Notes: generated from the letters alone by a model not told the origin. Counted from the stretch's first letter, positions 18,573 to 27,192 are shown. The stretch is 64,000 bases of DNA from Blastocatellia bacterium (GCA_026985075.1 JALSQX010000020.1:94966-158965); one strand, 5' to 3'. Made by a program: numbers and translations.

Positions 18573-18768
18573 GCACTTCAACCTCTATTTGGTGCATCCG
18601 GGGAGCCACGGTCGCCCGCGGTTCCTCAAAATGCAACGCCAACGCTTCGCGCAGATTCGCCAACGCCTCCTCCTCGCTCTCCCCTTGACTGGCCACGTCC
18701 ACCTCCAAACACTGCGCCACAAACCAACGGCCTTCCCGCCACACACTGGCTGTAAACGTCTTCTTCAT
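18562..18768 (-). CDS. hicB: HicB-like antitoxin (short, DUF1902-type)
   Basis: The 68-residue product, MKKTFTASVWREGRWFVAQ followed by CLEVDVASQGESEEEALAN, is a compact HicB antitoxin. It has the partial RNase H-like fold that binds and neutralises HicA: W-x-x-A-x-C-L-E-x-D-V-A-S-Q-G and then the E-E-A-L-x-N-L-R-E-A-L helix. It lacks the C-terminal DNA-binding domain of longer HicB proteins, so autoregulation by HicB itself is uncertain. An ATG at 18768 lies eight bases after GGAGG; a GTG at 18771 is in frame but less likely. It overlaps hicA. Confidence 0.87.
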   Translation of the reverse strand: MKKTFTASVWREGRWFVAQCLEVDVASQGESEEEALANLREALALHFEEPRATVAPRMHQIEVEVHAA

Positions 18769-18771
18769 CAC

Positions 18772-19176
18772 TCATGCCTCCGCTATTTCAATACACACTC
18801 CTGTTCGCATCGCCTATTCGCCAACGGCTCGACGTTGTCCTTATTTCGCCCTCTCCGCATTCATAGGGACTGCTCGACGCTCATCGCCTTCATCAACGTT
18901 CGACGCCCATCCACGATTATATGTGCCCACCTGAGCGCTGTCGGGTTTCACCATCAGCCTTTCCCGCAACGAGAATTTCTACCATTGCCTATGGCCCCCT
19001 CCTTGTCCCCATCAGGACTTCTACCGGATCGACCGTCAAATGGTGCCGAATCGTATCCGACGGAAGATGACCCCCCCAATGACAGAAGGCGATCAACGGC
19101 CCCATTGACGGCGATCACTCATTCACAACCCACTATAACCTCTGTGACGGCGCGCAACCTCGGCCACTACATCATG
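18772..19176. other. Intergenic stretch upstream of hicBA
   Basis: About 400 bases between hicB and the second 45-bp repeat. No gene, tRNA or clear promoter was recognised. Plus-strand frames are open but low in typical coding character and lack ribosome-binding sites. Confidence 0.4.
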
Positions 19177-19221
19177 AGACACGCTTTCCCGGACTCTTGT
19201 CAAGCCGATGTGAGGACGATG
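19177..19221. repeat. 45-bp perfect direct repeat, copy 2
   Basis: Identical to 17587-17631 and separated from it by 1,590 bases. The two copies bracket the hic remnants and the intact hicBA pair. Copy 2 sits directly upstream of the ACP operon promoter but points its inherited -35 away from that operon. Confidence 0.9.
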
Positions 19222-19232
19222 CTTCCACTCGG

Positions 19233-19261
19233 TTGACAGAACCGAGGAAGGTGACAATAAT
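19233..19261 (+). promoter_or_regulatory. Sigma70-type promoter of the ACP-FabH operon
   Basis: A perfect TTGACA (19233-19238) and AATAAT (19256-19261) are separated by 17 bases. The predicted start near 19268 gives a leader of about 60 bases to the ACP gene. Confidence 0.7.
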
Positions 19262-19326
19262 AACACCGCCAGAATAGCCCGGAGGGAAGGACACATCCGG
19301 CAAACACGGCGACAGAGGGGAATGAC

Positions 19327-19581
19327 ATGAGCGATGTATTTGTTCGGTTCCGCCAGATGGTGGCCGCCGTTCGAGGCATCGATGAGGACCGCATCACGCC
19401 CGAATCGCGGCTCGTCGAAGATCTGGAGGCGGATTCCATCGATATTGTCGAACTGATGCTGGATGCCGAGCGCGAATTCGGCATCAGTATCGAGAAACAG
19501 GAAGCGCAATCGTTGCGCACGGTCGGCGAGATCGTCAGCTTCATCGAGGCGCGCCTGGCCGAACAGTCAACGTCGAGTTGA
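19327..19581 (+). CDS. Dedicated acyl carrier protein
   Basis: This 84-residue protein has the ACP signature LEADSIDIVELMLDAEREFG. Ser37 in D-S-I-D is the phosphopantetheine attachment site, with Ile in place of the usual Leu. It carries acyl chains as thioesters in the cytoplasm. A Shine-Dalgarno AGAGGGG precedes the ATG. It is the first gene of a five-gene run with two FabH-like enzymes, a hexapeptide acyltransferase and a GT2 glycosyltransferase. That setting, and the absence of the usual fabD/fabG/fabF neighbours, suggest a specialised carrier rather than the housekeeping AcpP. The last codons overlap sequence upstream of fabH copy 1 with a 20-base gap to its ATG. Confidence 0.9.
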   Translation: MSDVFVRFRQMVAAVRGIDEDRITPESRLVEDLEADSIDIVELMLDAEREFGISIEKQEAQSLRTVGEIVSFIEARLAEQSTSS

Positions 19582-19601
19582 AGGGACGGAGAGGTGATGT
19601 C

Positions 19602-20678
19602 ATGACAGGACGTGCGGTGGGCATCACGGGCATTGGTGCCTGCGTCCCCGAGCGCGTGCTCACCAATGCCGAGCTGGAGAGGATGGTGGAGACCTCGGAC
19701 GAGTGGATTCGGACGCGCACCGGTATTCGGGAGCGACGTATCGCCGCTCCCACTGAAGCGACCTCCGATCTGGCCGTGCCCGCCGCCCGGCAGGCATTGA
19801 CCGCGGCAGGCATCGAACCGGAAGCGCTGGATGTGGTGATCACGGCCACCATGACGCCGGACCGCTTATGGCCGTCGGCCGCTTCCACTATCCAGGGCCG
19901 ATTGGGAGCGACCCGCGCCGCGGCCTTCGATGTCAACGCTGCCTGTTCCGGATTTGTGTATGCTCTGGCCCTGGGGACGCAGATGGTGGGTACGGGATTC
20001 GCTCATAAGGTGCTCATCATCGGGGCGGACGTGGTCTCCAAATTCCTCGATTGGACGGATCGAAATATATGCGTCCTGTTCGGCGATGGAGCGGGTGCTG
20101 TGGTGCTGGAGCCGGTCGATGAAGAGGAGGAAGGGATGGTGAGCTTCTTCCTGGGCAGCGACGGGGCGCGAGGAGAGACGATGTACCTGCCTGCCGGCGG
20201 CAGTCGGCGACCGCCGAGCCACCAGACATTGGACGAAGGTCTGCACGCGCCACTCATGGATGGCTATCAAACGTTCGAATTCGCCACCTTCGCCATCATG
20301 GATGCCATCGAGCGAGTGCTGAAAGGAACGCCCTATCAGATCGAAGATGTCGACCTGATCGTTCCTCATCAGGCCAACATCCGGATCATCAAGACGGCGG
20401 CGCGGTGGTTGAACGTGCCGACCGAGAGATTCTCCATCACCATCGATCGGTATGGGAATACTGTCGCCGCGTCTATTCCCCTGTGTCTCTATGAAGAAGT
20501 GCGAGCCGGTCGATTGAAGAAAGGCGACCTCGTTCTCCTCACCTCCTTCGGAGCGGGATTGACTTGGGCGGGCGCGCTATTGCGCTGGACGTATGAGCCG
20601 GCATCGTCGTTCCACCTCAGGGATGAGGTGGAGCGGAAAGGCGAAGATCCCCTCGATCGTCAGAAAGGAGGAGTATGA
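19602..20678 (+). CDS. FabH-like ketoacyl-ACP synthase III, copy 1
   Basis: The 358-residue thiolase-fold condensing enzyme has all three catalytic residues: Cys115 in NAACSGF, His256 in VPHQAN and Asn286 in YGNTVAAS. KAS III enzymes condense an acyl-CoA with malonyl-ACP. N-terminal GITGIGACVPERVLTN and TSDEWIRTRTGI are family hallmarks. The ATG at 19602 has GAGAGGTGA six bases upstream and is preferred over a TTG overlapping the ACP stop. The C-terminus extends about 25 residues (VERKGEDPLDRQKGGV) beyond copy 2 and overlaps the next start by 4 bases (ATGA). The tandem arrangement implies a duplication followed by divergence, perhaps in starter-unit preference. Confidence 0.9.
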   Translation: MTGRAVGITGIGACVPERVLTNAELERMVETSDEWIRTRTGIRERRIAAPTEATSDLAVPAARQALTAAGIEPEALDVVITATMTPDRLWPSAASTIQGRLGATRAAAFDVNAACSGFVYALALGTQMVGTGFAHKVLIIGADVVSKFLDWTDRNICVLFGDGAGAVVLEPVDEEEEGMVSFFLGSDGARGETMYLPAGGSRRPPSHQTLDEGLHAPLMDGYQTFEFATFAIMDAIERVLKGTPYQIEDVDLIVPHQANIRIIKTAARWLNVPTERFSITIDRYGNTVAASIPLCLYEEVRAGRLKKGDLVLLTSFGAGLTWAGALLRWTYEPASSFHLRDEVERKGEDPLDRQKGGV

Positions 20679-21700
20679 AACGACGAACCGTCGGCATCAC
20701 GGGAATCGGCGCCTGCATTCCCCAGCAGATCCTCAGCAATGCCGATCTGGAACAGCGCCACCGGGTCTCCGACCAATGGATTCGCCGACGCACCGGCGTC
20801 GTGGAACGCCACGTGTGCACGCGGGAGCAAGCCACCTCCGATCTGGCCGTGCCCGCTGCCCGGCAGGCGTTGGCGGCGGCGGGACTTCAACCGGAAGAGC
20901 TCCAGTTCATCATCACGGCGACGATGACGCCGGATCATTTGTGGCCCTCGGCCGGCTCGACGATCCAGGGCCGGCTCGGCGCCGCCAATGCGGGCGCCTG
21001 CGATCTGAACGCGGCCTGTTCGGGCTTCGTCTATGCGCTGGCGGTGGGAACGCAGTTGGTGCGCTCGGGACTCTACGACAACGTCCTGGTCATCGGCGCG
21101 GACGTCATCTCCAAATTCGTCGATTGGACAGATCCTAATGCTTATCTCTTCGGTGATGGGGCCGGAGCCGTGGTGCTGCAACCCATCGCCGATCAGGAAG
21201 AAGGGCTCATCGATTTCATGCTGGGGAGCGACGGCTCCCGTGGTGACATTCTCCAGTTGCCCGCCGGCGGCAGTCGGCGACCGTCCAGTCACGAGACGTT
21301 GGATCAGGGTTTGCACAAGCCGGTGATGGATGGATATGACACGTTTGAGTTTGCCGCCACCGCCGTCATGGATTCCATCGAAAAGGTCCTCGCCAAGACG
21401 CCTTACTCCATTGAGGATGTCGATTTGATCGTGCCTCATCAGGCCAATCAACGGTTGTTTCGTCCCGTCGCCAAGTGGCTCGGCATCCCCGTGGACAAAT
21501 TCTTCGTCAACATCGAACGCTACGGGAACACGGTGGCAGCGTCCGTGCCCATCGGATTATACGAAGCCGTACACCAGGGACGGTTGAAGAAGGGGCATCT
21601 GGTCGTGTTGACGGCGTTCGGCGCCGGATTGACCTGGGCGGGCGCCATCCTCAGATGGACATATTCACCGAACGAGCATCATGAAATACTTCATTCATGA
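20675..21700 (+). CDS. FabH-like ketoacyl-ACP synthase III, copy 2
   Basis: This 341-residue paralogue of the preceding gene has Cys115 (NAACSGF), His255 (VPHQANQR) and Asn285 (YGNTVAAS) intact. Long stretches match copy 1 (TSDLAVPAARQAL, TMTPD-LWPSA, STIQGRLGA, FGDGAGAVVL). The substrate-tunnel residues differ, so different acyl substrates are plausible. It starts at ATG 20675 after AGAAAGGAGG and overlaps copy 1 by 4 bases and the following acyltransferase by 20 bases, which strongly suggests one polycistronic message. It may act in sequence or as a heterodimer with copy 1; some KAS III pairs do this, but nothing in the sequence proves it. Confidence 0.9.
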   Translation: MKRRTVGITGIGACIPQQILSNADLEQRHRVSDQWIRRRTGVVERHVCTREQATSDLAVPAARQALAAAGLQPEELQFIITATMTPDHLWPSAGSTIQGRLGAANAGACDLNAACSGFVYALAVGTQLVRSGLYDNVLVIGADVISKFVDWTDPNAYLFGDGAGAVVLQPIADQEEGLIDFMLGSDGSRGDILQLPAGGSRRPSSHETLDQGLHKPVMDGYDTFEFAATAVMDSIEKVLAKTPYSIEDVDLIVPHQANQRLFRPVAKWLGIPVDKFFVNIERYGNTVAASVPIGLYEAVHQGRLKKGHLVVLTAFGAGLTWAGAILRWTYSPNEHHEILHS

Positions 21701-22421
21701 ATCGGCGCGACTGGGCGCCGGATGTCACATCGGCTACGGCGTGGTGATCGAAGAAGGCGTGGAGATTGGCGATGCCGTGTCACTCGGGCATCATGTCGTC
21801 ATTTTGGCCGGAACGCGCATCGGATCGGGCACGATCATCGAGAGTGGCGCGGTGATCGGTCGTCAGCCCCGGCCGAGCGCCGTGACCAGCCGTCCCGTCT
21901 CGCCGCAACCGGGAACGCTCATCGGCGAGAACTGCCGTATCGGGGCCAATGCCGTCATCTATGCGGGCGTGGAGATGGACGAAGGCGTGCTCATCGGCGA
22001 TTTGGCTTACGTGCGCGAGAAGACACGCCTCGGCCGGTATGTGACGGTTGGTTCCGGGGCGCTCATCGGCTATGTGACGATTGGTCCATATAGTAAGATT
22101 CAAAGTGGTGCTGGGTTGCTGGGCACCTATGAAGATCACGTTTTCATCGGTCCCGGAGTCATCGCCATGGATGATCCCAAGATGGATCGAGTTCGGGATC
22201 TGGCGTTTGCCGGGCCTCATGTCAAGCGAGGCGCTCGCATCGGCGGGGGAGCGATCCTCTTCCCGGAGATCACCATTGGCTTCGATGCCGTCGTCGCCGC
22301 CGGCTCGGTGGTCATGCGGGATGTTCCCGACCAGAAGATCGTGGCCGGAAACCCGGCTAAGGTCATCATGGACGTGCCCGAGGATCAACGTTTTCGCGAT
22401 CCTTCGCAGCCACCATCATGA
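21681..22421 (+). CDS. Left-handed beta-helix (hexapeptide-repeat) acyltransferase
   Basis: The 246-residue protein consists mostly of hexapeptide repeats: (I/V)-G-x-x-x-x turns such as LGAGCHIGYGVVI, IGENCRIGANAVI and RIGGGAILFPEI. It ends in the typical VVAAGSVVMRDVPDQKIVAGNPAKVI. Such proteins form trimers that transfer acetyl or longer acyl groups from CoA or ACP to an amino or hydroxyl group of a sugar nucleotide. The catalytic His is likely in the LGHHVVI or nearby loop, but I cannot fix it. The context of a private ACP and two condensing enzymes suggests the donor is an acyl-ACP made here and the acceptor a nucleotide sugar used by the next gene's enzyme. Confidence 0.85.
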   Translation: MKYFIHESARLGAGCHIGYGVVIEEGVEIGDAVSLGHHVVILAGTRIGSGTIIESGAVIGRQPRPSAVTSRPVSPQPGTLIGENCRIGANAVIYAGVEMDEGVLIGDLAYVREKTRLGRYVTVGSGALIGYVTIGPYSKIQSGAGLLGTYEDHVFIGPGVIAMDDPKMDRVRDLAFAGPHVKRGARIGGGAILFPEITIGFDAVVAAGSVVMRDVPDQKIVAGNPAKVIMDVPEDQRFRDPSQPPS

Positions 22422-23149
22422 AGGCCGATTGCCAACAGCACCATATCCTGGTTATTTCGGCCGTCTATAACGAAGAGCAGGCCATTGGGCGGGTCATCGA
22501 ACGGCTCAAGCGGATGGGACTCAACGACATCGCCATCGTCGATGATGGTTCCACCGATGGGAGCCTCCGCGTCATGGAGCGTCATGGGGTGACCATCTTC
22601 CGCAACGACGCCCAACAAGGCATCGGTCGCGCGGCGCGAAAGCTCTTCCAATATGCTCGCCAGCACCGCTATGAGATTGTGGTGACGCTGGCGGGGAACG
22701 GCAAAGACGCTCCCGAGGAGATCCCTCGATTGCTCAAACCCATCATCGAAGAGGGATACGATCTGGTACAAGGCTCGCGCTATCTGAAAGGAGGGCGGCA
22801 TGTGAACATGCCCTTCTATCGATGGCTGGGTACCCGTCTGATTTATCCGCTCTTGTTCTTTCTGTTCACCGGTCGATGGATGACCGATGCCACCAACGGA
22901 TTTCGGGCGTTTCGGATGTCGCTGTTTGAGGATCAGCGCATCGATCTCATGCAGGATTGGTTGGGGCAATATGAACTGGAGCCGTATATTCTGTTCAAAG
23001 CCGTCACGCTGGGCTACAAGGTGAAAGAAGTTCCCGTTTCCAAAATATATCCTGAGCGCGGTCAGAACTACACCAAAATGAAGCCCCTCACCGGATGGTG
23101 GAGCATCATTCGCCCTCTCGTGTTGCTGGGTCTCGGCATCAAACACTGA
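22418..23149 (+). CDS. GT2-family glycosyltransferase (DPM1-like)
   Basis: This 243-residue GT-A protein has the nucleotide-binding motif IVDDGSTDGSL and the polyprenyl-phosphate sugar transferase-like region SRYLKGGRHVNMPFYRWLGTRLIY, then TDATNGFRAFR. At the usual D-x-D position it reads TLAGNGKDAPEEI, so the metal-binding aspartates are replaced by Gly-Asn-Gly-Lys-Asp. DPM1-type enzymes transfer hexose to a polyprenyl phosphate. It overlaps the acyltransferase by 4 bases and ends the operon. A hydrophobic stretch (LIYPLLFFLFTG) could tether it to the membrane. With ACP, FabH and acyltransferase partners it may attach an acylated sugar to a lipid carrier. Confidence 0.85.
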   Translation: MKADCQQHHILVISAVYNEEQAIGRVIERLKRMGLNDIAIVDDGSTDGSLRVMERHGVTIFRNDAQQGIGRAARKLFQYARQHRYEIVVTLAGNGKDAPEEIPRLLKPIIEEGYDLVQGSRYLKGGRHVNMPFYRWLGTRLIYPLLFFLFTGRWMTDATNGFRAFRMSLFEDQRIDLMQDWLGQYELEPYILFKAVTLGYKVKEVPVSKIYPERGQNYTKMKPLTGWWSIIRPLVLLGLGIKH

Positions 23150-23169
23150 ACGACCGTTGTCAGTTCGAC

Positions 23170-23199
23170 TTGACAATGCTCAACGAAATCGGTTAGTAA
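23170..23199 (+). promoter_or_regulatory. Sigma70-type promoter of CRTAC1-like genes B and C
   Basis: A perfect TTGACA (23170-23175) and TAGTAA (23194-23199) are separated by 18 bases. A 6-bp inverted repeat (TTGTCA/TGACAA, 23157-23176) overlaps the -35 and could be an operator. The start codon of gene B is about 30 bases downstream. Confidence 0.6.
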
Positions 23200-23234
23200 T
23201 TCCCTGAAACGAAATCTGGAGGGGAGAGGCCATC

Positions 23235-25490
23235 ATGCGATACATCTCTCGAGTCATATACTCTCTCATTGCTCTCGTGATTCTTCTCATGAGTTCCATT
23301 GGACATCAGTGGCTGAGCCAAGCCCAATCGGACGTCATCGTGGTCGATGAACCCCCTGGAGGCTACGTCGTCGCCCGGAGTCCGGTGATCATCACTGGCA
23401 CGGTTCACGATCCATCGATCGACACCGTCTACATCAACAAGGTGAACATGCTGGTCGTCTACCTGGGGCGCCTTCGCCCGGATCTGCCCGGCGTTCCCTT
23501 TCCCGTGGTTGATGGTCGATTCACCGGGCGCGCGTACTTCCTCACCGAAGGCGACAACCTCGTGCGAGTGATAGGCATTGATGGGCAAGGGCACCTCCAT
23601 CAGGTGGACGTGCCCGTCCGACTCGATCCGGCGTTGGGACGTCCTGATGTGCGGCTCATTGTGAAACCCAAGAGCCAGCGAGAGGCGCACGGCGCTCCGG
23701 TCGAGTACACCATCGAATTGCGCAACCGGACGTCGCGCCCGCAATCGGGCACCTACGAGATCATGCTCACCCTGCCCGATGGATCGTCAAGGATGATTGC
23801 CGAGGGGGTTCCATTCCAGTTGGCGGAGAAGGAGCGCATGACGCTCGATGCCCGCATCAATCCCTCTGATTATACGTCGCTCACCGGCGATTGTGCGCTC
23901 ACCGTGACCCTGTTCGACGATCAAGGGAAACAAGTGGGGCGCGAGTCGTTCGCCTTCGAAACCTATGATCCCGGCGCCTATCCTTTCGTCGACGTCACCC
24001 GGCGGGCCGGTCTGCGCTTTCTCCATCGTAACGCTGGCGAGGGTGGAGGCCTGGCCTGGGCTGATTATGACAATGATGGGTATCCCGATCTCTTCGTGAC
24101 CAATTTGCGCGGGCCATCGGCGCTGTTTCACAACAACGGGGATGGCACGTTCACCAACGTCATCCGGGAGGCGGGACTCTCGGCGTTTGCGGCCAGCGAT
24201 TCTTCCACGCGATCGGCGGCTTGGGCCGATTATGACAACGATGGCTATAAGGATTTGTTCATCGCCGGTCAGCGACAGCCGAGCCGGCTGTATCATAACA
24301 ACGGGGATGGTACGTTCACCGATGTCACCATCCGAGCCATCGGTCGGATCGTTCAACCCACCGGCTCGGTGGCCTGGGGCGACTATGACAACGATGGCTG
24401 GCTGGACCTGTACGTCGCCGGCTTCTTGACGGCGCCACCGTCGCTGGACTTCTCCGGGTTGACGAGCGCGCCTCATTATCTGTTTCATAACAATGGCGAC
24501 GGAACGTTCACCGATATCGCCCCTCAGGTGGGCCTCAACCGAGAAGGTCCCACCTGGGCCGCCTTGTGGCTGGACTACGATGGGGATGGTGATCTGGATT
24601 TGTACATCGTCAACGATTTTGGTGGATTCACCGGGTATCCCAATACGCTCTACCGAAACGATGGCCCGGGCGGCGTGGGCGGCTGGATCTTCACCAACAT
24701 CGGACGCGACACACATCTCAGCGACGTCCCCGTATTCGGGATGGGACTGGCTGCGGGCGACTACGATCATGATGACGATGTGGATTTGTTCGTCTCGAAC
24801 ATCGGTCTTCCCGTTCTCTATCAACGCCAGGGGGACGTCTACCGGGATGCGACCATGGAATCAGGCGTGGGAATTCCGCATCCCACCAATGGACCTTATG
24901 CCAGCGAGGACTGGCTGGTCAACTCCTGGGGCAGCGTGTGGTGGGATTACGATCTGGATGGCTGGATCGACCTCTACGTGGCCAGCAGTGGTATGGGGAC
25001 GCCCAATTTCTCCATCGCGCCATTCAATCCCAACTTCCTCTTCCGGAACAATCGAGATGGGACGTTCACCAACGTCGCCCCACAGCTCGGGATCAACCAT
25101 CCGGGGCGAACGCGCGGCGTCGCTCTGGCCGACTATGATCGGGATGGCGATCTGGATCTGGCGCTTCTCAACAATGATGAGTATCTGGTGCTCTATCGGA
25201 ATGATCTTCCCAGAACGAATCATTGGCTCCAACTGGCGCTTCGCGGAACGGTGAGCAATCGGGATGCCATCGGCGCCCTCATCATCGTCGAAGCTGGAGA
25301 CATGCGGCAAGTGCGACCCTATCCCGATGCCAATCCCATGTGTTCGCAAAACACATTGGAGACGGTCTTCGGCGTGGGTCAGGCTGAAGTCATCGATCGG
25401 CTCGAAGTTCGATGGCCGAGCGGTAAGGTCACCGTCAAGACCAACGTGGCTGTGGACCAACGGCTCATCCTCATCGAGCCGGAGGAGTGA
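23235..25490 (+). CDS. CRTAC1-like secreted FG-GAP/VCBS repeat protein with ASPIC-UnbV C-terminus (copy B)
   Basis: The 751-residue exported protein has an N-terminal signal (RVIYSLIALVILLMSSIG) and an N-terminal region like that of copy A (DPSIDTVYINKVNMLVVYLGRLRPDLPGVP). Seven FG-GAP blades follow (WADYDNDGYPDLFV, WGDYDNDGWLDLYV, LADYDRDGDLDLAL and others), then an ASPIC/UnbV domain (NHWLQLALRGTVSNRDAIGA, VRWPSGKV). The aspartate-rich turns should bind calcium outside the cell. A strong ribosome-binding site GGAGGGGAGAGG precedes the ATG. Its layout matches copy A across its whole length, so the two arose by duplication. The ligand is unknown. It is cotranscribed with copy C, whose ATG lies 6 bases after its stop. 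Confidence 0.88.
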   Translation: MRYISRVIYSLIALVILLMSSIGHQWLSQAQSDVIVVDEPPGGYVVARSPVIITGTVHDPSIDTVYINKVNMLVVYLGRLRPDLPGVPFPVVDGRFTGRAYFLTEGDNLVRVIGIDGQGHLHQVDVPVRLDPALGRPDVRLIVKPKSQREAHGAPVEYTIELRNRTSRPQSGTYEIMLTLPDGSSRMIAEGVPFQLAEKERMTLDARINPSDYTSLTGDCALTVTLFDDQGKQVGRESFAFETYDPGAYPFVDVTRRAGLRFLHRNAGEGGGLAWADYDNDGYPDLFVTNLRGPSALFHNNGDGTFTNVIREAGLSAFAASDSSTRSAAWADYDNDGYKDLFIAGQRQPSRLYHNNGDGTFTDVTIRAIGRIVQPTGSVAWGDYDNDGWLDLYVAGFLTAPPSLDFSGLTSAPHYLFHNNGDGTFTDIAPQVGLNREGPTWAALWLDYDGDGDLDLYIVNDFGGFTGYPNTLYRNDGPGGVGGWIFTNIGRDTHLSDVPVFGMGLAAGDYDHDDDVDLFVSNIGLPVLYQRQGDVYRDATMESGVGIPHPTNGPYASEDWLVNSWGSVWWDYDLDGWIDLYVASSGMGTPNFSIAPFNPNFLFRNNRDGTFTNVAPQLGINHPGRTRGVALADYDRDGDLDLALLNNDEYLVLYRNDLPRTNHWLQLALRGTVSNRDAIGALIIVEAGDMRQVRPYPDANPMCSQNTLETVFGVGQAEVIDRLEVRWPSGKVTVKTNVAVDQRLILIEPEE

Positions 25491-25495
25491 GGCCT

Positions 25496-27091
25496 ATGCG
25501 CACCAGCGGGCATCAGTGGAGTCGAGCGGCCGCCATCGGATTGCCCGGCCTGTTATTCCTCTCCCTGACGGTGATGCGCCCATCGCCGCTCGCGGACGAG
25601 CAGCCGCTATTGAATTTCTCGCTCATCGATATCACCGAGTTGGCCGGCGTCGGTGGAGCGCCCACGTACGGGCGCGGCGTCGCCTGGTGCGATTTCGATC
25701 AGGATGGACGGCTGGATCTCTTCGTCTGCAATTCCATGGGGCGGAATTATCTCTATCGGAATCGCGGCGGATTGACGTTCACCGACGTCCTGACCGACGT
25801 CGGACTCCCGCCCCTGGAAGAACTGACCTGGGGAGCCGCCTGGATCGATTACGACAACGATGGAGATCCCGATCTCTATCTCACCCAGGGCGGATTCGAT
25901 AATGCTGATGTCAATCGCCTCTATCGGAATGATCTGAACACCCTCGGGCGGTTCACCGATGTCACCGAGGTGGCGAACGCGGGAGGCGGGAGACGATGGA
26001 GCGTGGGCGCCGCCTGGGCCGATTACGACAACGATGGGTTCCTCGACGTGTACATCGCCAATCAGCGGCAACCGAACGTGCTCTTGCACAATCGCGGCGA
26101 TGGAACTTTTGAAGATGTGTCAGCCACGGCGGGAGTGGATGACGACGGGAACGCTCGGTTCCCTCTCTGGTTCGATTATAACCGCGACGGATGGATGGAT
26201 ATTTTCGTTCCCAACCAGCGAGGCGTCCACCGGCTCTACCGCAACAATGGGGATGGGACGTTCACCGACGTCGCCGCGCGAGCTGGAATCCGCAGCATCC
26301 CCGTCAATGCCTGGGTTCCCATCACGGAGGACTTCAATCACGATGGCTGGTTCGACCTGTACATCGTCGTCTGGAATACGCCGAAGACGGCCGAACCGAG
26401 CGTGCTCTATCTCAATCAGGGCGACGGCACCTTTCTCAATGTTGGCGGGGCCACGCACACGGGCATCATCGCCAAGACGATGAGCGTGCAGACGGCCGAT
26501 CTCAATAACGATGGACACATGGATATTCTCATGGGCAACGGCGAGCCATCCAGCCCGGGCGAGAATTTCCTGCTGCTCAATGCCTATGATGTCGACACGG
26601 GAACGCTCACCTTCGTCAACGTCTCTCAGGCATCGGGATTGACGGCCGTGACGCCCGGTCGCTCGCATGGTATCGGCGTCGCCGATGCGGACGAGGATGG
26701 AGATCTCGAAGTGTATATCAGCGATGGGGGGCCGGCTCCCGCCAGCCAGCGGCGCGAGCGATACCGAGGGACCAATGAACCGAACCACTTCTTCCTCAAC
26801 GAAGGAGGGAACAGCAATCACTGGATCAAATTGCGATTGGTGGGAACGGTCAGCAATCGCGACGGGATTGGCGCCGAAGTGCGCGTGCGCGTTCAGGACG
26901 TGACCCAATATCGGCTGGTCAAGGGCGGGAGCGGTTTCAGTTCGATGAATACGCCCTTGCTGCACATTGGATTAGGCGCGGCGACGGAAGCCGACTGGAT
27001 TGAAATTCATTGGCCCAGTGGGATCGTCGAGCGACGGGAGCATGTGCCGGCCGATACCACCCTCACCATCATCGAACCGGAGGCGCCATAA
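25496..27091 (+). CDS. CRTAC1-like secreted FG-GAP/VCBS repeat protein with ASPIC-UnbV C-terminus (copy C, short)
   Basis: The 531-residue protein has a signal segment (IGLPGLLFLSLTVMRPSPLA), no long N-terminal domain, and seven FG-GAP-type repeats (WCDFDQDGRLDLFV, WIDYDNDGDPDLYL, VADADEDGDLEVYI and others). A C-terminal ASPIC/UnbV domain follows (NHWIKLRLVGTVSNRDGIGAEV, IHWPSG). The ATG at 25496 has GGAGGAG eight bases upstream; a GTG overlapping the copy B stop is in frame but less likely. Compared with copies A and B it lacks the roughly 240-residue N-terminal region, so it is essentially the propeller plus cap. Secreted or surface location is inferred from the signal. Confidence 0.87.
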   Translation: MRTSGHQWSRAAAIGLPGLLFLSLTVMRPSPLADEQPLLNFSLIDITELAGVGGAPTYGRGVAWCDFDQDGRLDLFVCNSMGRNYLYRNRGGLTFTDVLTDVGLPPLEELTWGAAWIDYDNDGDPDLYLTQGGFDNADVNRLYRNDLNTLGRFTDVTEVANAGGGRRWSVGAAWADYDNDGFLDVYIANQRQPNVLLHNRGDGTFEDVSATAGVDDDGNARFPLWFDYNRDGWMDIFVPNQRGVHRLYRNNGDGTFTDVAARAGIRSIPVNAWVPITEDFNHDGWFDLYIVVWNTPKTAEPSVLYLNQGDGTFLNVGGATHTGIIAKTMSVQTADLNNDGHMDILMGNGEPSSPGENFLLLNAYDVDTGTLTFVNVSQASGLTAVTPGRSHGIGVADADEDGDLEVYISDGGPAPASQRRERYRGTNEPNHFFLNEGGNSNHWIKLRLVGTVSNRDGIGAEVRVRVQDVTQYRLVKGGSGFSSMNTPLLHIGLGAATEADWIEIHWPSGIVERREHVPADTTLTIIEPEAP

Positions 27092-27192
27092 GAGACCGAG
27101 ATCGCGCGAGCGCACTCCCCTCCTCGGCTCACCCTCACCAGCGGCTCATCGGCGTTCCCATCGCTAAGGAGAACGTGATGAGCAACGCGTTC

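Noticed and set aside
23787..24824. 345-codon open frame antisense to CRTAC1-like copy B
   Set aside because: It is repetitive because the FG-GAP repeats on the other strand are repetitive; no start signal or family match.
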